Notes: a model not told the origin generated them from the sequence alone. Shown: positions 51,855 to 61,915, counted from the stretch's first letter. The stretch is DNA of 64,000 nucleotides from Bradyrhizobium sp. (GCF_016213215.1 NZ_JACRAW010000026.1:1-64000); one strand, 5' to 3'. Program-made: numbers and translations.

Positions 51855-52553
51855 TTGGACGCGGAGAGCTCTTTGTCGAAAGTCATCACCATCGCCGCGC
51901 TGACCTGCTTCCTGATCGTCGGCGCCGCCGCCACCAGCATCCTGGCGCGCGACAGCGTCCCGGCCGCCGCCGCAATGAGCTCGTCGATGTCGTCAGCCCA
52001 CCCGGCCGCCAATCGCGCCGGCAAGGCCGATCGGCTTCATTTGGCGAGCATCGCCCCGGCTCCGGTCGAGCCGGCTGCTGCGGCCGAACCCGACGCGCCG
52101 TCGGCCGATGTCACGGCATCGCTGCGCCAGGCTTTCGCAGCGGCAACCGCCAACGACATTCCAGCGCCGATCGCCACCGCGCCCGATGCGTCTGCCGCTG
52201 CCGCCAATCCGGCGCCCAAGCCGAAGGTCGCGGTCAAGTCGCAGAAATCCTATTCGCTCCTGTCGGACGTGCAGATCGCCGGAATCAGGGAGCGGCTGCG
52301 GCTATCCTCGTCGCAGGAATCTTACTGGCCGGCGGTGGAAAGCGCACTGCGCAACGTGGCGCGCCGGATTCAGGCCAACCGCCTCAGCAATCCGAACGCC
52401 GGCGGCATGCCGATCGATCCGGACTCGCAGGAGATCCAGGAGCTCAAGTCCGCGGCGATGCCGCTGCTGTTCCAGTTGCGTGACGACCAGAAGGAAGAAG
52501 TGCGCAAGCTCGCCCGCATCATCGGGCTGGAGAAGGTCGCGCAGCAGATCTGA
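51855..52553 (+). CDS. Hypothetical protein with N-terminal membrane anchor
   Basis: LSKVITIAALTCFLIVGAAATSILA then Ala-rich linker and conserved-looking helical C-terminus; start uncertain. Confidence 0.6.
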   Translation: MDAESSLSKVITIAALTCFLIVGAAATSILARDSVPAAAAMSSSMSSAHPAANRAGKADRLHLASIAPAPVEPAAAAEPDAPSADVTASLRQAFAAATANDIPAPIATAPDASAAAANPAPKPKVAVKSQKSYSLLSDVQIAGIRERLRLSSSQESYWPAVESALRNVARRIQANRLSNPNAGGMPIDPDSQEIQELKSAAMPLLFQLRDDQKEEVRKLARIIGLEKVAQQI

Positions 52554-52690
52554 GCTGCGATCGCCAATCGCGCCGTTCCCGCACGCCTGCTATCGCGCCG
52601 GTTTCCCCAGGTTCCTCGTCTTCCAGTATGTGGCCCGGGAACGTGGCAAAGCCTGAGGCGTTGCCCGCCGGGAGACGAGGAAACGGACAT

Positions 52691-53356
52691 ATGCGCGCTT
52701 CGATGGCCTATTTTGCCGGCGCCGGCACGATTGTCGCCGCGATCGCGGTCGGGCTCGGCGGCGGCCTGATCGCCGGCAACATCATGAATCCCCAGTTGCC
52801 CAAAGAGGCTTCCGCCGCGACCAGGCTCGAGCGGGGCGCACCGGTGGATACGGTCGGTGCCAGCACTACGCCGGCGCGCGCTGCGGCGGAAAGGACAATC
52901 CTCGCATCCGATCCGGTGCCTTACCTCGCCGAGACGCAGCGGGCCGGCTTCGGCGCCGCCTTTGAGCGGCAAGCCCATTCCACGCAAGCTCCGGCGCGGG
53001 CGAGCGCGACGAACGATGGCAAGAACAATGGCAAGAACGATGGAAAGCCGGCGGATGCCTCATCGGCGCCGACCGCAAGAACCGCCGAGCAGCCGGGCTG
53101 GGGCGAGAAGGCGGGTTCGCCGGAAGACGCCTATGCCAGGGCGAACTATTCCGACCTCAGGCGCGAGGCTGCCGAACGGCGGCGCGCCGAGCGGCGCCAG
53201 CGCTGGGCTGAACGCCATCGCCGGGATTGGCGCGAGCCGACCGATTGGGGCGATGTCGACCGCCGGGTGAGGGAGGACGCCGAGGCCCGCGACAACGGCG
53301 CGCGGCGCGCTTACGGCTTTCCGCAAATACGGCTGTTCGCGAATGACGACGAGTGA
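52691..53356 (+). CDS. Hypothetical protein with N-terminal membrane segment
   Basis: MRASMAYFAGAGTIVAAIAVGLGGGLIAGNIMN; Arg-rich C-terminal half. Confidence 0.55.
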   Translation: MRASMAYFAGAGTIVAAIAVGLGGGLIAGNIMNPQLPKEASAATRLERGAPVDTVGASTTPARAAAERTILASDPVPYLAETQRAGFGAAFERQAHSTQAPARASATNDGKNNGKNDGKPADASSAPTARTAEQPGWGEKAGSPEDAYARANYSDLRREAAERRRAERRQRWAERHRRDWREPTDWGDVDRRVREDAEARDNGARRAYGFPQIRLFANDDE

Positions 53357-53428
53357 CTCACCTTGCGGACGAGCCGGCGCGCCGACCCGTGCGATGATGC
53401 GCGCCTCCCCCTGTTGCGTTGCCGGGGC

Positions 53429-53665
53429 TCAGTCGATGGTCGGCGGCGGGTAGCGCCGCGCCAGCGTGGACAGAGGGAGCTGGCGCTCTTCTTCCAAAAG
53501 CGGGCGCCAGGCGAGGACCTGCGGTCTCTTCCACTCGCCGATGCCGAAATCCAGCCTCGCCCATTTCTGCGGCTCGGGGCCGTAGAGGCCAGTGACCCAG
53601 ACGAAGTAGCGCGGCAGGTCGTCCTGCCGCTTGTCGCGTGATCTTGTCGCTCCTGGCTTCGTCAT
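53429..53665 (-). CDS. Hypothetical small protein
   Basis: 78-aa ORF MTKPGATRSRDKRQDDLPRYFVWVTGLYGPEPQKWARLDFGIGEW. Confidence 0.45.
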   Translation of the reverse strand: MTKPGATRSRDKRQDDLPRYFVWVTGLYGPEPQKWARLDFGIGEWKRPQVLAWRPLLEEERQLPLSTLARRYPPPTID

Positions 53666-53979
53666 CGAGGCACCCGGCGCAAGTTTGTCGCGGCAAGCCC
53701 TGATCTGGTTTCAGCCCGCGGTACAGAGCCCGCAATCGTAGGCTGCCTTTGGCCGGCGAGGAAGAGGCAGAGTGCCGCGCCGATTCCCGGTACCGCGCCG
53801 TCGACTTCCTGGACGAAGGAGGGCAGACCGCTGTGAGAAGTGGTCGGCGCATGCAATCAGCGAGCGCCGCGCCGAGAGTCGAGAACCGATTTGCCCGACG
53901 GGGCAAAACCCGTCAATCCCCCGCGGCAAAAAGATTTCGCTTTATCCGAATTGTAAACCGGCGTATATGTCGCCCGTCT

Positions 53980-54480
53980 CACCCGGTACGAGGGGCGGAT
54001 CGCGAGTCGTCACGAAACGCGGGTCGGGATGCGGTGGACGCGGCAGCGTCGGCGCGAGGCGCAATCACAGGGCGGTTGTCGTGAGTGGTCTGCGCGCGCG
54101 AGACGAACGGCGCTGAAGAGCGTCTTCGCTTTGGCTTCGAGGGTGAGCACACGCCAGCCGTCGAAAGCCGGGCGAGGACGTCCGCGGACGGCGAAATCGT
54201 GTGGTCCTGGCGCCCGAAGCTGGCGTCAAGTCCGCGGAGGCGGTTCACCCCGACCGGGTGTGAGGCGCGAAAATATCCGCGCGGCGACGGTGGCAATAGA
54301 GCTCGTCTCACCGGGGAGAGCACGAAGATAAGCCGTTAAAACCATTCGCGCAGGGAAGGCCGGGTTGCTCCGGCTGCCCTGTGGTCCAAGCCGTGTGCGT
54401 TCGCGCACGGACCGCGGGTGCCAGCCGGCACCCGGCCTTCCCTGCGCCCTCTGTTTCTGGAGAGGGTGAGAAAGTGAAAC
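53980..54480. repeat. Candidate degenerate copy of a dispersed intergenic repeat (no credible CDS)
   Basis: Only short mutually overlapping frames on both strands; spurious translation GEIVWSWRPKLASS...LTGESTKISR followed by RPSLRPLFLERV resembles recurrent spurious ORFs recalled from Bradyrhizobium annotations. Confidence 0.45.
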
Positions 54481-54563
54481 ATAACTCGGACGCCAGGCGC
54501 CGCGAGGATGCAAAGTCGCGTCTGCTGTCTGAAAGTTGAACAGGATCTTGCCGCGCCAACACT

Positions 54564-54707
54564 CCATCACCTCACCCTGAGGAGCCGCGCGTGAGCGCGG
54601 CGTCTCGAAGGGCGAGGCCCGGCTGTCGCCGCAGGGCTGTTGGCGACGCAGTGGGGCCTTCATCCTTCGAGACGCGCGCAAGCGCGCTCCTCAGGATGAG
54701 GAACTGG
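54564..54707. repeat. Family B repeat, tandem copy 1
   Basis: ccatcacctcaccctgaggagccgcgcg...gcgtctcgaagggcgaggcccggctgtcgccgcagggctgttggcgac...ccttcatccttcgagacgcg...ctcctcaggatgagga. Confidence 0.9.
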
Positions 54708-54713
54708 CAGTTG

Positions 54714-54797
54714 CGTCATTGCGAGGAGCGACAGCGACGAAGCAATCCAGACTTTCGCCGCGGTGTGACTCTGGATTGCTTCGCTCGCAAAGACGAT
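54714..54797. repeat. Family A palindromic repeat, inside tandem unit 1
   Basis: cattgcgaggagcgacagcgacgaagcaatccagac...ctctggattgcttcgctcgcaaagacg. Confidence 0.85.
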
Positions 54798-54879
54798 GCG
54801 GATGCAGGCGCGCGTAGAATGCGGACTCACGTCTCTCTGCTGTTTGAGAATTGAATCGGATGTTGCCGCGAGCGACACA

Positions 54880-55018
54880 CCATCACCTCACTCTGAGGAG
54901 CCGCGCGCAATCGCGGCGTCTCGAAGGGCGAGGCCCGGCTGTCGCCGCAGGGCTGTTGGCGACCAGCGGGGCCTTCATCCTTCGAGACGCTTGCTTCGCA
55001 AGCTCCTCAGGATGAGGA
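54880..55018. repeat. Family B repeat, tandem copy 2
   Basis: ccatcacctcactctgaggagccgcgcg...gcgtctcgaagggcgaggcccggctgtcgccgcagggctgttggcgac..., offset 316 bp from copy 1. Confidence 0.9.
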
Positions 55019-55059
55019 GATGAAAGCGGTCATCTCGGGATGAAGAATTCGGACCAGCA

Positions 55060-55160
55060 TCATTGCGAGCCACTTGTCCGCCGAAGCTCAGCGAGCGAAG
55101 ACGGAAGCGAAGCAATCCAGACTGCATCCGCGGAGATAGTCTGCATCGCTTCGGTCGCTA
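55060..55160. repeat. Family A palindromic repeat, after tandem unit 2
   Basis: cattgcgagcc...gaagcaatccagactgcatccgcggagatagtctgcatcgcttcggtcgc. Confidence 0.7.
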
Positions 55161-55326
55161 GACGGCGCGTGGACGCCCTTTGGGACGAGCCCGGCCATGA
55201 CGAGGGGGCGCAGGAGTTCGGCGGCAGCCAGTTTGCACAAGACTCGAACGCACGAGTTCAGAACAATCCCGACACGCCTTTCCGACCAGATCATGCTCAC
55301 CAGAAGAGCCCCGGAGCACCGCGCCA

Positions 55327-56970
55327 ATGACAACGCCCGAGACTACGGCGGCCTGCGTCTTCGAGCGCAGCGCGGAGAAATGGGCGGATCGCCCGTTTCT
55401 CTGCGTCGGTCCGCTCGCGAGCCGATCCTACCTGCCGCAAGGTTGGGAAATAACCTACGGCGAGGCGGCGAAAGTCGTCGCGGATCTGCGGCAGCGCTAC
55501 GTGCGCGCCGGCTACGGTTTCGGCCATCGCGTCGCAATCCTGCTCGAGAACAGGCCGGATTTTCATCTGCACTTCCTCGCGCTGAACGGGCTCGGAACGT
55601 CGATCGTGCCGCTCAACCCGGACTATCGTCCGGACGAGAGCCGCTACGCGATCGAACATTCCGAAGCCTGCCTGATCGTGGCGCTTCCCGAGTGGGAGAA
55701 GGCGATCGCCGAGGTCGCCGCCACCTGCGCCGAGAGGCCCGCGGTGGTCGCCATCGGCGGCGATTTCGCGCCGCCGCCCGCACCGTTCAAGCGGCCGCTT
55801 TCCGGGGAGATCGGGCTCAGAAGCGAAGCGAGCCTGCTTTACACGTCGGGCACCACGGGTCGGCCAAAGGGCTGCGTCATTCCCAACGAATATTACCGCA
55901 ATGTCGGGCGCTTCTATACCGAGATGGGCGGGCTCGCGACGCTGCGCGACGGGGTCGAACGCGTGTTCAATCCGCTGCCCCTGTTTCACATGAACGCCGG
56001 CGTCACCAGCTTCATGGGCATGATCCTCAAGGGCGGCTGCTCCATCCTGCCCGACCGCTTCCACCCCACCTCGTGGTGGCGCGAAATCATCGACAGCCGC
56101 GCCACGGTCGCGCACTACCTTGGCGTCGTGCCGGCGATGCTGATGAAGGCGCCGCCTTCGCCCGACGATCGCGCGCACGGCCTGAAGTTCTGCGTCGGTG
56201 CCGGCGTCGAGCCGGAACTGCACGAACCGTTCGAAAATCGCTTCGGCGTACCGCTGATCGAGCTCTGGGGCATGACGGAGACCGGCGGCGGCTTCATCGC
56301 CAGCGAAGAGCCGCGCATGATCCACACCCGCGCCTTCGGGCGGCCGTTGGGGCGCCCCGGCTTCGATCTCGACGTGCGAATCGTCGACCGCGATGATCGC
56401 GACGTTCCGGTCGGCCAGCAGGGCGAACTCCTGGTGCGGCGGCACGGAACGGAAGACCCGCGCGCGGGCTTTTTCGTCGAATACCTGAAGAACCCGCAGG
56501 CGACGGCGGAAGCCTGGCGCGGCGGCTGGTTTCACACCGGCGACGTCGTGCGGCAGGACGAAACGGGCATGCTGTTCTTCGTCGATCGCAACAAGAACAT
56601 CATCCGGCGCTCCGGAGAGAACATCGCGGCGGCGGAGGTGGAGGCGACGCTGCTCGGCCACGAGGCGGTCGCGGAAGTCGCGGTGATGGCGGTCGCCGAC
56701 GAGGTGCGCGAGGAAGAGGTGATGGCGTGCATCGTGCCTCGCGCCGGCTTTGCGTCAGGCGATGCGCTGGCGCTGGGCCTGTTCGACTTCGCCAACGAGA
56801 AGCTCGCCTATTACAAGCCACCGGGCTGGATCGTCTTTGTCGACAAGCTGCCGAAGACGAGCACGCAGAAGGTGCAGAAGACGGAGATCTTCGGCAAGAA
56901 TGTCGATCCGAAGACCTTGCCGCACGCCTTCGATCTTCGCGCCTTCAAGAAGCGCGGCGGCGCGCCGTAG
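55327..56970 (+). CDS. AMP-dependent acyl-CoA synthetase/ligase
   Basis: LLYTSGTTGRPKGCVI, ELWGMTETGGG, GWFHTGDVVRQDE, RNKNIIRRSGENIAAAEVE. Confidence 0.9.
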   Translation: MTTPETTAACVFERSAEKWADRPFLCVGPLASRSYLPQGWEITYGEAAKVVADLRQRYVRAGYGFGHRVAILLENRPDFHLHFLALNGLGTSIVPLNPDYRPDESRYAIEHSEACLIVALPEWEKAIAEVAATCAERPAVVAIGGDFAPPPAPFKRPLSGEIGLRSEASLLYTSGTTGRPKGCVIPNEYYRNVGRFYTEMGGLATLRDGVERVFNPLPLFHMNAGVTSFMGMILKGGCSILPDRFHPTSWWREIIDSRATVAHYLGVVPAMLMKAPPSPDDRAHGLKFCVGAGVEPELHEPFENRFGVPLIELWGMTETGGGFIASEEPRMIHTRAFGRPLGRPGFDLDVRIVDRDDRDVPVGQQGELLVRRHGTEDPRAGFFVEYLKNPQATAEAWRGGWFHTGDVVRQDETGMLFFVDRNKNIIRRSGENIAAAEVEATLLGHEAVAEVAVMAVADEVREEEVMACIVPRAGFASGDALALGLFDFANEKLAYYKPPGWIVFVDKLPKTSTQKVQKTEIFGKNVDPKTLPHAFDLRAFKKRGGAP

Positions 56971-57013
56971 GCAAGTTGGCGCGGGCGAGCCGCAGCTGCG
57001 AAGCAGCCAAGCT

Positions 57014-57098
57014 TGGTGCCCCTGGCCGGAATCGAACCAGCACTCCTTGCGGAACTCGATTTTGAGTCGAGCGCGTCTACCAGTTCCGCCACAGGGGC
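57014..57098 (-). tRNA. tRNA-Leu (anticodon CAA)
   Basis: Reverse strand GCCCCTGTGGCGGAACTGGTAGACGCGCTCGACTCAAAATCGAG...GGTTCGATTCCGGCCAGGGGCACCA; 7-bp acceptor stem, encoded CCA, anticodon loop CTCAAAA. Confidence 0.95.
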
Positions 57099-57232
57099 CT
57101 CCGGATGCCCCGAAGCGGGGTGTCGCGAAGCCGGCGGACTATAGCGGGCGATCGTTCCCGGTCAACCCGCGCCAAAGTGAAGCTTGCGCGCCTCGACAGC
57201 GGCGCGGCCGGGAGATAGAGCCATGACGGATC

Positions 57233-57790
57233 ATGTTTCGGGAGCCGGGCGTGACGTCCCATACCACCGCCATACCGCTGCCGGCCCGCGCCGCCGAAAA
57301 TCCGGCGCTTGCCGCCTCGCTCGCCGTTTTCGTCATCGCGCTCGCGGCGATTGGCGGGGCGTGGTTTTTCCAGATCGTGCTGAACATCCTGCCCTGTCCA
57401 CTGTGCCTCGAGCAGCGCTACGCCTATTACATGGCGATACCAGCCGCGGCCCTCGTTGCGATTGCCGCGGCACGTGGCGCACCGCCCCCACTGTTGCTCG
57501 CCGGACTTGCCGTGCTGGCGTTCGCGACCCTCGCCAATGCCGGCCTTGGCACGTATCACGCCGGCGTCGAATGGGGCTTTTGGCAGGGGCCGACCGACTG
57601 CACGGGTCCCGGCATTGGTCCCGGCAACGCCGCCGATCTCTTGAAGCAGCTCGACACCGTGAGGGTCATCCGCTGCGACGAGGTGCAGTGGCGTTTCCTC
57701 GGCCTCTCGCTCGCCGGCTACAACGTGCTGATCTCGCTGCTCATGGCGGCGATCGCCGCCTGGGGATTTGTCCGGACGGCGCGGCGCTAG
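57233..57790 (+). CDS. dsbB: Disulfide bond formation protein B
   Basis: Four TM segments, PCPLCLEQRYAYY CxxC motif, GPTDCTGPG. Confidence 0.88.
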   Translation: MFREPGVTSHTTAIPLPARAAENPALAASLAVFVIALAAIGGAWFFQIVLNILPCPLCLEQRYAYYMAIPAAALVAIAAARGAPPPLLLAGLAVLAFATLANAGLGTYHAGVEWGFWQGPTDCTGPGIGPGNAADLLKQLDTVRVIRCDEVQWRFLGLSLAGYNVLISLLMAAIAAWGFVRTARR

Positions 57791-57795
57791 AGCGA

Positions 57796-58866
57796 TCAAT
57801 CATCCACGTCGTCCTGCGGCCGGCCGAACAGGTGGACGATGCCGGGTGTGGCGATCATCACGAACAGGAACCGCGACAGATGATGCGCGCCGACGAAGAT
57901 CGGATCGATGTGCAGCGTCAGCGCCAGCGCCAGCATGGCGTCCATCGCGCCCGGCGCGAACGCGACCATGACGTCGGACACGTGCACATCGGTGGTGAGC
58001 GCGACGATGGCGACGAAGATGGCGGAGATTGCGATCGCAATCGCAAACGAGCCCAGCGCCGCGTTGATGTGGCCGGCCAGCGTCTTCAGCTTCATGCGCG
58101 CGAAGCGGCTGCCGATCAGGGCGCCGATGCCGACCAGCGCCGCGCCCCGCACCCAGTCCGGCAGGCCGCCCTCGACCCACCCCGTTCCGTGCAGCACGCT
58201 GGAGGCGATCATCGCGCCGAACATCCAGCTCGCGGGAAACCTGATCAGCCGCAGCACCAGGGCCGCCGCGAGCGAGGCGAAGAGCAGCTCGATCAGTTCG
58301 AGCGGGGTCGCGATCGTGATGCTCAGCGAGTGCTGCGACGACGGCGACGGCGCGACGCCGGTCAGCGCCAGAACCAAAGGCAGCGCAGCCGTCAGGATGA
58401 TGACGCGCATGGTCTGCACTACGGCAATGCCGGGCAAATTGGCGCCGCGTTCGACGGCGAGGATGGTGATTTGCGACAGCGCGCCGGGGCTCCCGGCGAG
58501 AAACGCGGAGGTGCGATCCCAGCCATGGACGCGCTGCAAGTAGAAGGCCGAGCCAAAGGTCACGCAGAAGGTCGCGAACGCCAGGAGCCCGATCGTCAGT
58601 GGATAGGCGCTGACCTGCTGGATCAGATGGCGCGACACCACCGACCCCAGCGACATGCCGAGCAGCACCAGCACGGTCTGGGTGATGATCGGCGGCATGG
58701 CAAGCCGGCGGCCGGCCATTGCGGCGATACCGACCGCGATCATCGCGCCGGAGATCAATCCGCCCGGCAGGTTGGTCCAGAGAAACAGCAGTCCGCCGGC
58801 GGTGCCGATGACGAGCGTCTCGATCGCGCTTCCGATATCGGCGCGGCTCGGCAGCGAGAACGGCAT
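57796..58866 (-). CDS. AbrB-family membrane protein (COG3180-like)
   Basis: Multi-TM; LLFLWTNLPGGLISGAMIAVG, FLAGSPGALSQITILAVERGANLPGIAVVQTMRVIILTAALP, VAFAPGAMDAMLALALTLHIDPIFVGAHHLSRF. Confidence 0.88.
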   Translation of the reverse strand: MPFSLPSRADIGSAIETLVIGTAGGLLFLWTNLPGGLISGAMIAVGIAAMAGRRLAMPPIITQTVLVLLGMSLGSVVSRHLIQQVSAYPLTIGLLAFATFCVTFGSAFYLQRVHGWDRTSAFLAGSPGALSQITILAVERGANLPGIAVVQTMRVIILTAALPLVLALTGVAPSPSSQHSLSITIATPLELIELLFASLAAALVLRLIRFPASWMFGAMIASSVLHGTGWVEGGLPDWVRGAALVGIGALIGSRFARMKLKTLAGHINAALGSFAIAIAISAIFVAIVALTTDVHVSDVMVAFAPGAMDAMLALALTLHIDPIFVGAHHLSRFLFVMIATPGIVHLFGRPQDDVDD

Positions 58867-59226
58867 GGTGGCGAAGATCTGCTTCACGCCGCGTTATGGC
58901 AAATCAGCTCACGCCACACAATTGCAGGTCCGACATGCCGCAATGCGTCCGCGAGAGGGTGGGAATCACCGTAGAGAACTCCACCCCGGACAATTGCGGA
59001 CAAAAACAGCTTCCGGATCGGTGCTTCGCCTTCTCGCCGGTGGCGCCGGCCCTCTCGCTCGAGCTGCGAGGCGATGCAACGTCTGCGTGTAATGCTGAAC
59101 CCGAGATGAATGGGCCATCGCTTCGCGATCAATATATTTTGGTGCCGCGATCTCTCGCTTCCTTGTCCGAAGCCGCGGTCGCGCTAGAATTAGTTTCTCG
59201 TTATGTTCCTCCCAAGGAGACGAAGG

Positions 59227-59694
59227 ATGTCTATTGGTACAAGGTTATTGTGTGCAATCGCAGTGTCGGGCGTTGCCGCGCTGGTGGCAACGGCGCCGGC
59301 GCAGGCGCTGAGCACCCAGGAATGCAGTGCGAAATACCAGCAGGCCAAGAAGGACGGCACGCTGGGCGGCCAGAAGTGGAATGACTTCCGCAAGGCGCAA
59401 TGCGGCGCGGACGCCGCTCCCGCTGCCACCCCTGCTGCCGCGGAATCGAAGGCGGCAGAAGCCAAGCCGAAGAAGGAAGTCGCTCCTGCTGCTGCGCCGG
59501 CCGCTGCCGGTAACGCAGTCTTCCCGAGCGCGGTCGATCCGAAATACTCAAAGGAGACCGCCGGCAAGGCCCGACTGCACACCTGCGTCGACCAGTACAA
59601 TGCCAACAAGGGCAACAACGCCAATGGCGGCATGAAGTGGATCCAGAGGGGCGGCGGCTACTACAGCGAATGCAACAAGCGCCTGAAGGGCTGA
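59227..59694 (+). CDS. Hypothetical secreted protein
   Basis: Signal peptide MSIGTRLLCAIAVSGVAALVATAPAQA; duplicated CSAKYQQAKK / CVDQYNANK motifs with Ala/Pro/Lys linker. Confidence 0.65.
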   Translation: MSIGTRLLCAIAVSGVAALVATAPAQALSTQECSAKYQQAKKDGTLGGQKWNDFRKAQCGADAAPAATPAAAESKAAEAKPKKEVAPAAAPAAAGNAVFPSAVDPKYSKETAGKARLHTCVDQYNANKGNNANGGMKWIQRGGGYYSECNKRLKG

Positions 59695-59721
59695 GCTTTC
59701 AAAGCCGAACCAAGCGACGGG

Positions 59722-59755
59722 AGTGGCCGGAGCAAACCTCCGGCCACTTTTCATT
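59722..59755 (+). terminator. Rho-independent terminator
   Basis: agtggccggag-caaac-ctccggccact then tttcattt. Confidence 0.85.
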
Positions 59756-60159
59756 TGCCGCCGAGCAGCTTGTCCGCCGATTTCGCAACGAGCTGCGCGC
59801 GCTTCCGCGGGGAGCGCTCCACGTTCAGGAGGCTCTGGCCGAAGATGAAGCAGTAGAACAGGAAGGCCTGCGCGGGACGGCGGCGAGGTTCTGGTCGCGA
59901 CCATGGCCGCGACGCTGATGGCGATCGTTGGACGTGATGCGCCGGCCTCCGAACCCGCGGCCGTGCGCGCGCTGCCAAGGAGCGATTGACAAGGCGTCCG
60001 CGGCGCTGCTTGCTCTCGGAACGTATTTGTGACCTCGCTGCCGGTTCCGCTTGGCGTGACAGCGCTGGTGCCCTGAGCTCAAATATGGCTCATATGCCGT
60101 CAACATGAATCACATCAGGCTTTCGCCGGGGAGGACGCCATGCAAGTGAGGGCTGCGCC

Positions 60160-60942
60160 TTGATGCTTTCCGCCATGCAGGCAGTCCTCGGAGTGGGGTC
60201 GGGGGCATTGGTCGGATTTTCGCTCGGTCTGGTCGGTGGTGGCGGGTCGGTGCTTGCCGTGCCGCTGATGGTCTACGTGGTCGGCGTCCCGCAGCCGCAT
60301 ATAGCCATCGGAACCAGCGCCATTGCGGTTGCGACCAACGCCGCGATCAATCTCTTCAACCATGCGCGCGGCGGGACGGTGAAATGGCCCTGCGCGCTGA
60401 CGTTCGCCACGGCGGGAATCGCCGGCGCGCTTGTCGGCTCGACCCTTGGCAAGATGCTCGACGGCCACAAGCTGCTCGCGCTGTTTGCGCTGGTGATGCT
60501 CGTGATCGCGGCATTGATGCTGAAGACGCGCTCGCGGGTCGGCGTCGAGGACGTGAAGATGAACCGGAACAATTTCCCGGCGATTGCCGGGCTGGGCCTT
60601 GCCACCGGCACGCTATCCGGATTCTTCGGCATCGGCGGCGGCTTTTTGATCGTGCCTGCGCTGATGCTGGCGACGGGAATGCCGATCATGAACGCGGTCA
60701 GCTCCTCTCTCGTCGCGGTCACGGCTTTCGGGTTGACCACGGCCGCAAGCTATGCCTGGTCCGGGCTCGTGTCCTGGGACCTTGCCGCGGTCTTTATCGC
60801 CGGCGGCATTGCGGGCGGGCTGGCCGGCACCGCGGCGGCCCGGCATCTGTCAACGCGCCGCGGCGCGCTGAACACGGTGTTTGCCGCTGTGATTGTCATG
60901 GTGGCGCTCTATATGCTGGCGCGTAACATCTTCCTGCCCTGA
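60160..60942 (+). CDS. Sulfite exporter TauE/SafE family protein
   Basis: GFSLGLVGGGGSVLAVPLMVYVVGVPQPHIAIGTSAIAVATNA; GLATGTLSGFFGIGGGFLIVPALML. Confidence 0.92.
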   Translation: MMLSAMQAVLGVGSGALVGFSLGLVGGGGSVLAVPLMVYVVGVPQPHIAIGTSAIAVATNAAINLFNHARGGTVKWPCALTFATAGIAGALVGSTLGKMLDGHKLLALFALVMLVIAALMLKTRSRVGVEDVKMNRNNFPAIAGLGLATGTLSGFFGIGGGFLIVPALMLATGMPIMNAVSSSLVAVTAFGLTTAASYAWSGLVSWDLAAVFIAGGIAGGLAGTAAARHLSTRRGALNTVFAAVIVMVALYMLARNIFLP

Positions 60943-60979
60943 TCCGTATCTACGGGATTGGGCAGAAACGGGATCAAGC

Positions 60980-61651
60980 ATGAAGAAATCTTTTGACGGG
61001 CGCCGCTTGCCGGCAAGAAGTCGGCGAGAGGTGCTGGGGCTGGCCGGTGTGGGTGCGGCACTCCTGGCGACAGGAATCGCCATCCCTCCGGCGTACGCCG
61101 CCGGCGATGCGGTGCTGACCGAAGCCGCGGTGCTGCGCGATCCCGATGTCCCGGTCGCCGGCAATCCCGACGGCGACATCACCATCGTCGCATGGTCCGA
61201 CTATCAGTGCCCCTATTGCCGGCAGGTCGAGCCGGAGCTTCGCCAAGTGGTGAAGGATGACGGCAAGATTCGCCTTGCGATGAAGGATTGGCCGATCCTC
61301 GGGCCCGTTTCCGTCACGGCGGCGCGAATGGCGATGGCGAGCAAATTCCAGGACAAGTATCTTGCGGCGCATGACGCGATGATGGGCGTCAATTCGCGGC
61401 TGACCGAACCGCGCATCAATGAGCTGCTTGCGGGGGCGGGCATCGACATGGATCGGCTCAGGCGCGACGTGGCTGGACGTGCGAGGCAGATCGACGCCAT
61501 CCTGGCGCGCAACAACGAGCAGGCGACCGCCTTCGGCTTCCAGGGGACGCCGGCCTTCATCGTCGGCCACTTCCGCGTGCCCGGCGTGCTGACCATGGAG
61601 CAGTTCAAGCTGGCGATCGCCGACGCGCGCAAGGCTATCAAGCGACCCTGA
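60980..61651 (+). CDS. DsbA-family thioredoxin-fold protein with Tat-like signal
   Basis: SRREVLGLAGVGAALLATGIAIPPAYA, SDYQCPYCRQVEPEL (CPYC), GFQGTPAFIVG. Confidence 0.9.
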   Translation: MKKSFDGRRLPARSRREVLGLAGVGAALLATGIAIPPAYAAGDAVLTEAAVLRDPDVPVAGNPDGDITIVAWSDYQCPYCRQVEPELRQVVKDDGKIRLAMKDWPILGPVSVTAARMAMASKFQDKYLAAHDAMMGVNSRLTEPRINELLAGAGIDMDRLRRDVAGRARQIDAILARNNEQATAFGFQGTPAFIVGHFRVPGVLTMEQFKLAIADARKAIKRP

Positions 61652-61659
61652 ACAATGTA

Positions 61660-61687
61660 AAAGGCGCCGTCTGATGACGGCGCCTTT
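61660..61687. terminator. Bidirectional terminator between convergent genes
   Basis: aaaggcgccgtc-tgat-gacggcgccttt 12-bp stem. Confidence 0.85.
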
Positions 61688-61708
61688 CTCCCATCATTAC
61701 GTCTGGCC

Positions 61709-61915
61709 TTATCTCGACGAAATTCTGACCCAGTTTTCATGGGCGCGAGTCTTCAAGTCATCCCAATCGGCCTTCGCCACGTCCCAGTTCACGATGGTGC
61801 GGTTGGCATTGGCGACCGGGCCGGTGGCGACAGAAGATGTACGCATGGAATCGTAGATGTAGACGCCGACGGCGAGCAGCAGCGCGCCCAAGATCATTCC
61901 CAGAACAGTCTGCAT
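61709..61915 (-). CDS. Small membrane protein
   Basis: MQTVLGMILGALLLAVGVYIYDSMRTSSVATGPVANANRTIVNWDVAKADW. Confidence 0.7.
   Translation of the reverse strand: MQTVLGMILGALLLAVGVYIYDSMRTSSVATGPVANANRTIVNWDVAKADWDDLKTRAHENWVRISSR

Noticed and set aside
54226-54878. Several 60-150 aa ORFs on both strands
   Set aside because: They fall entirely within the repeat blocks and have no coherent coding signal
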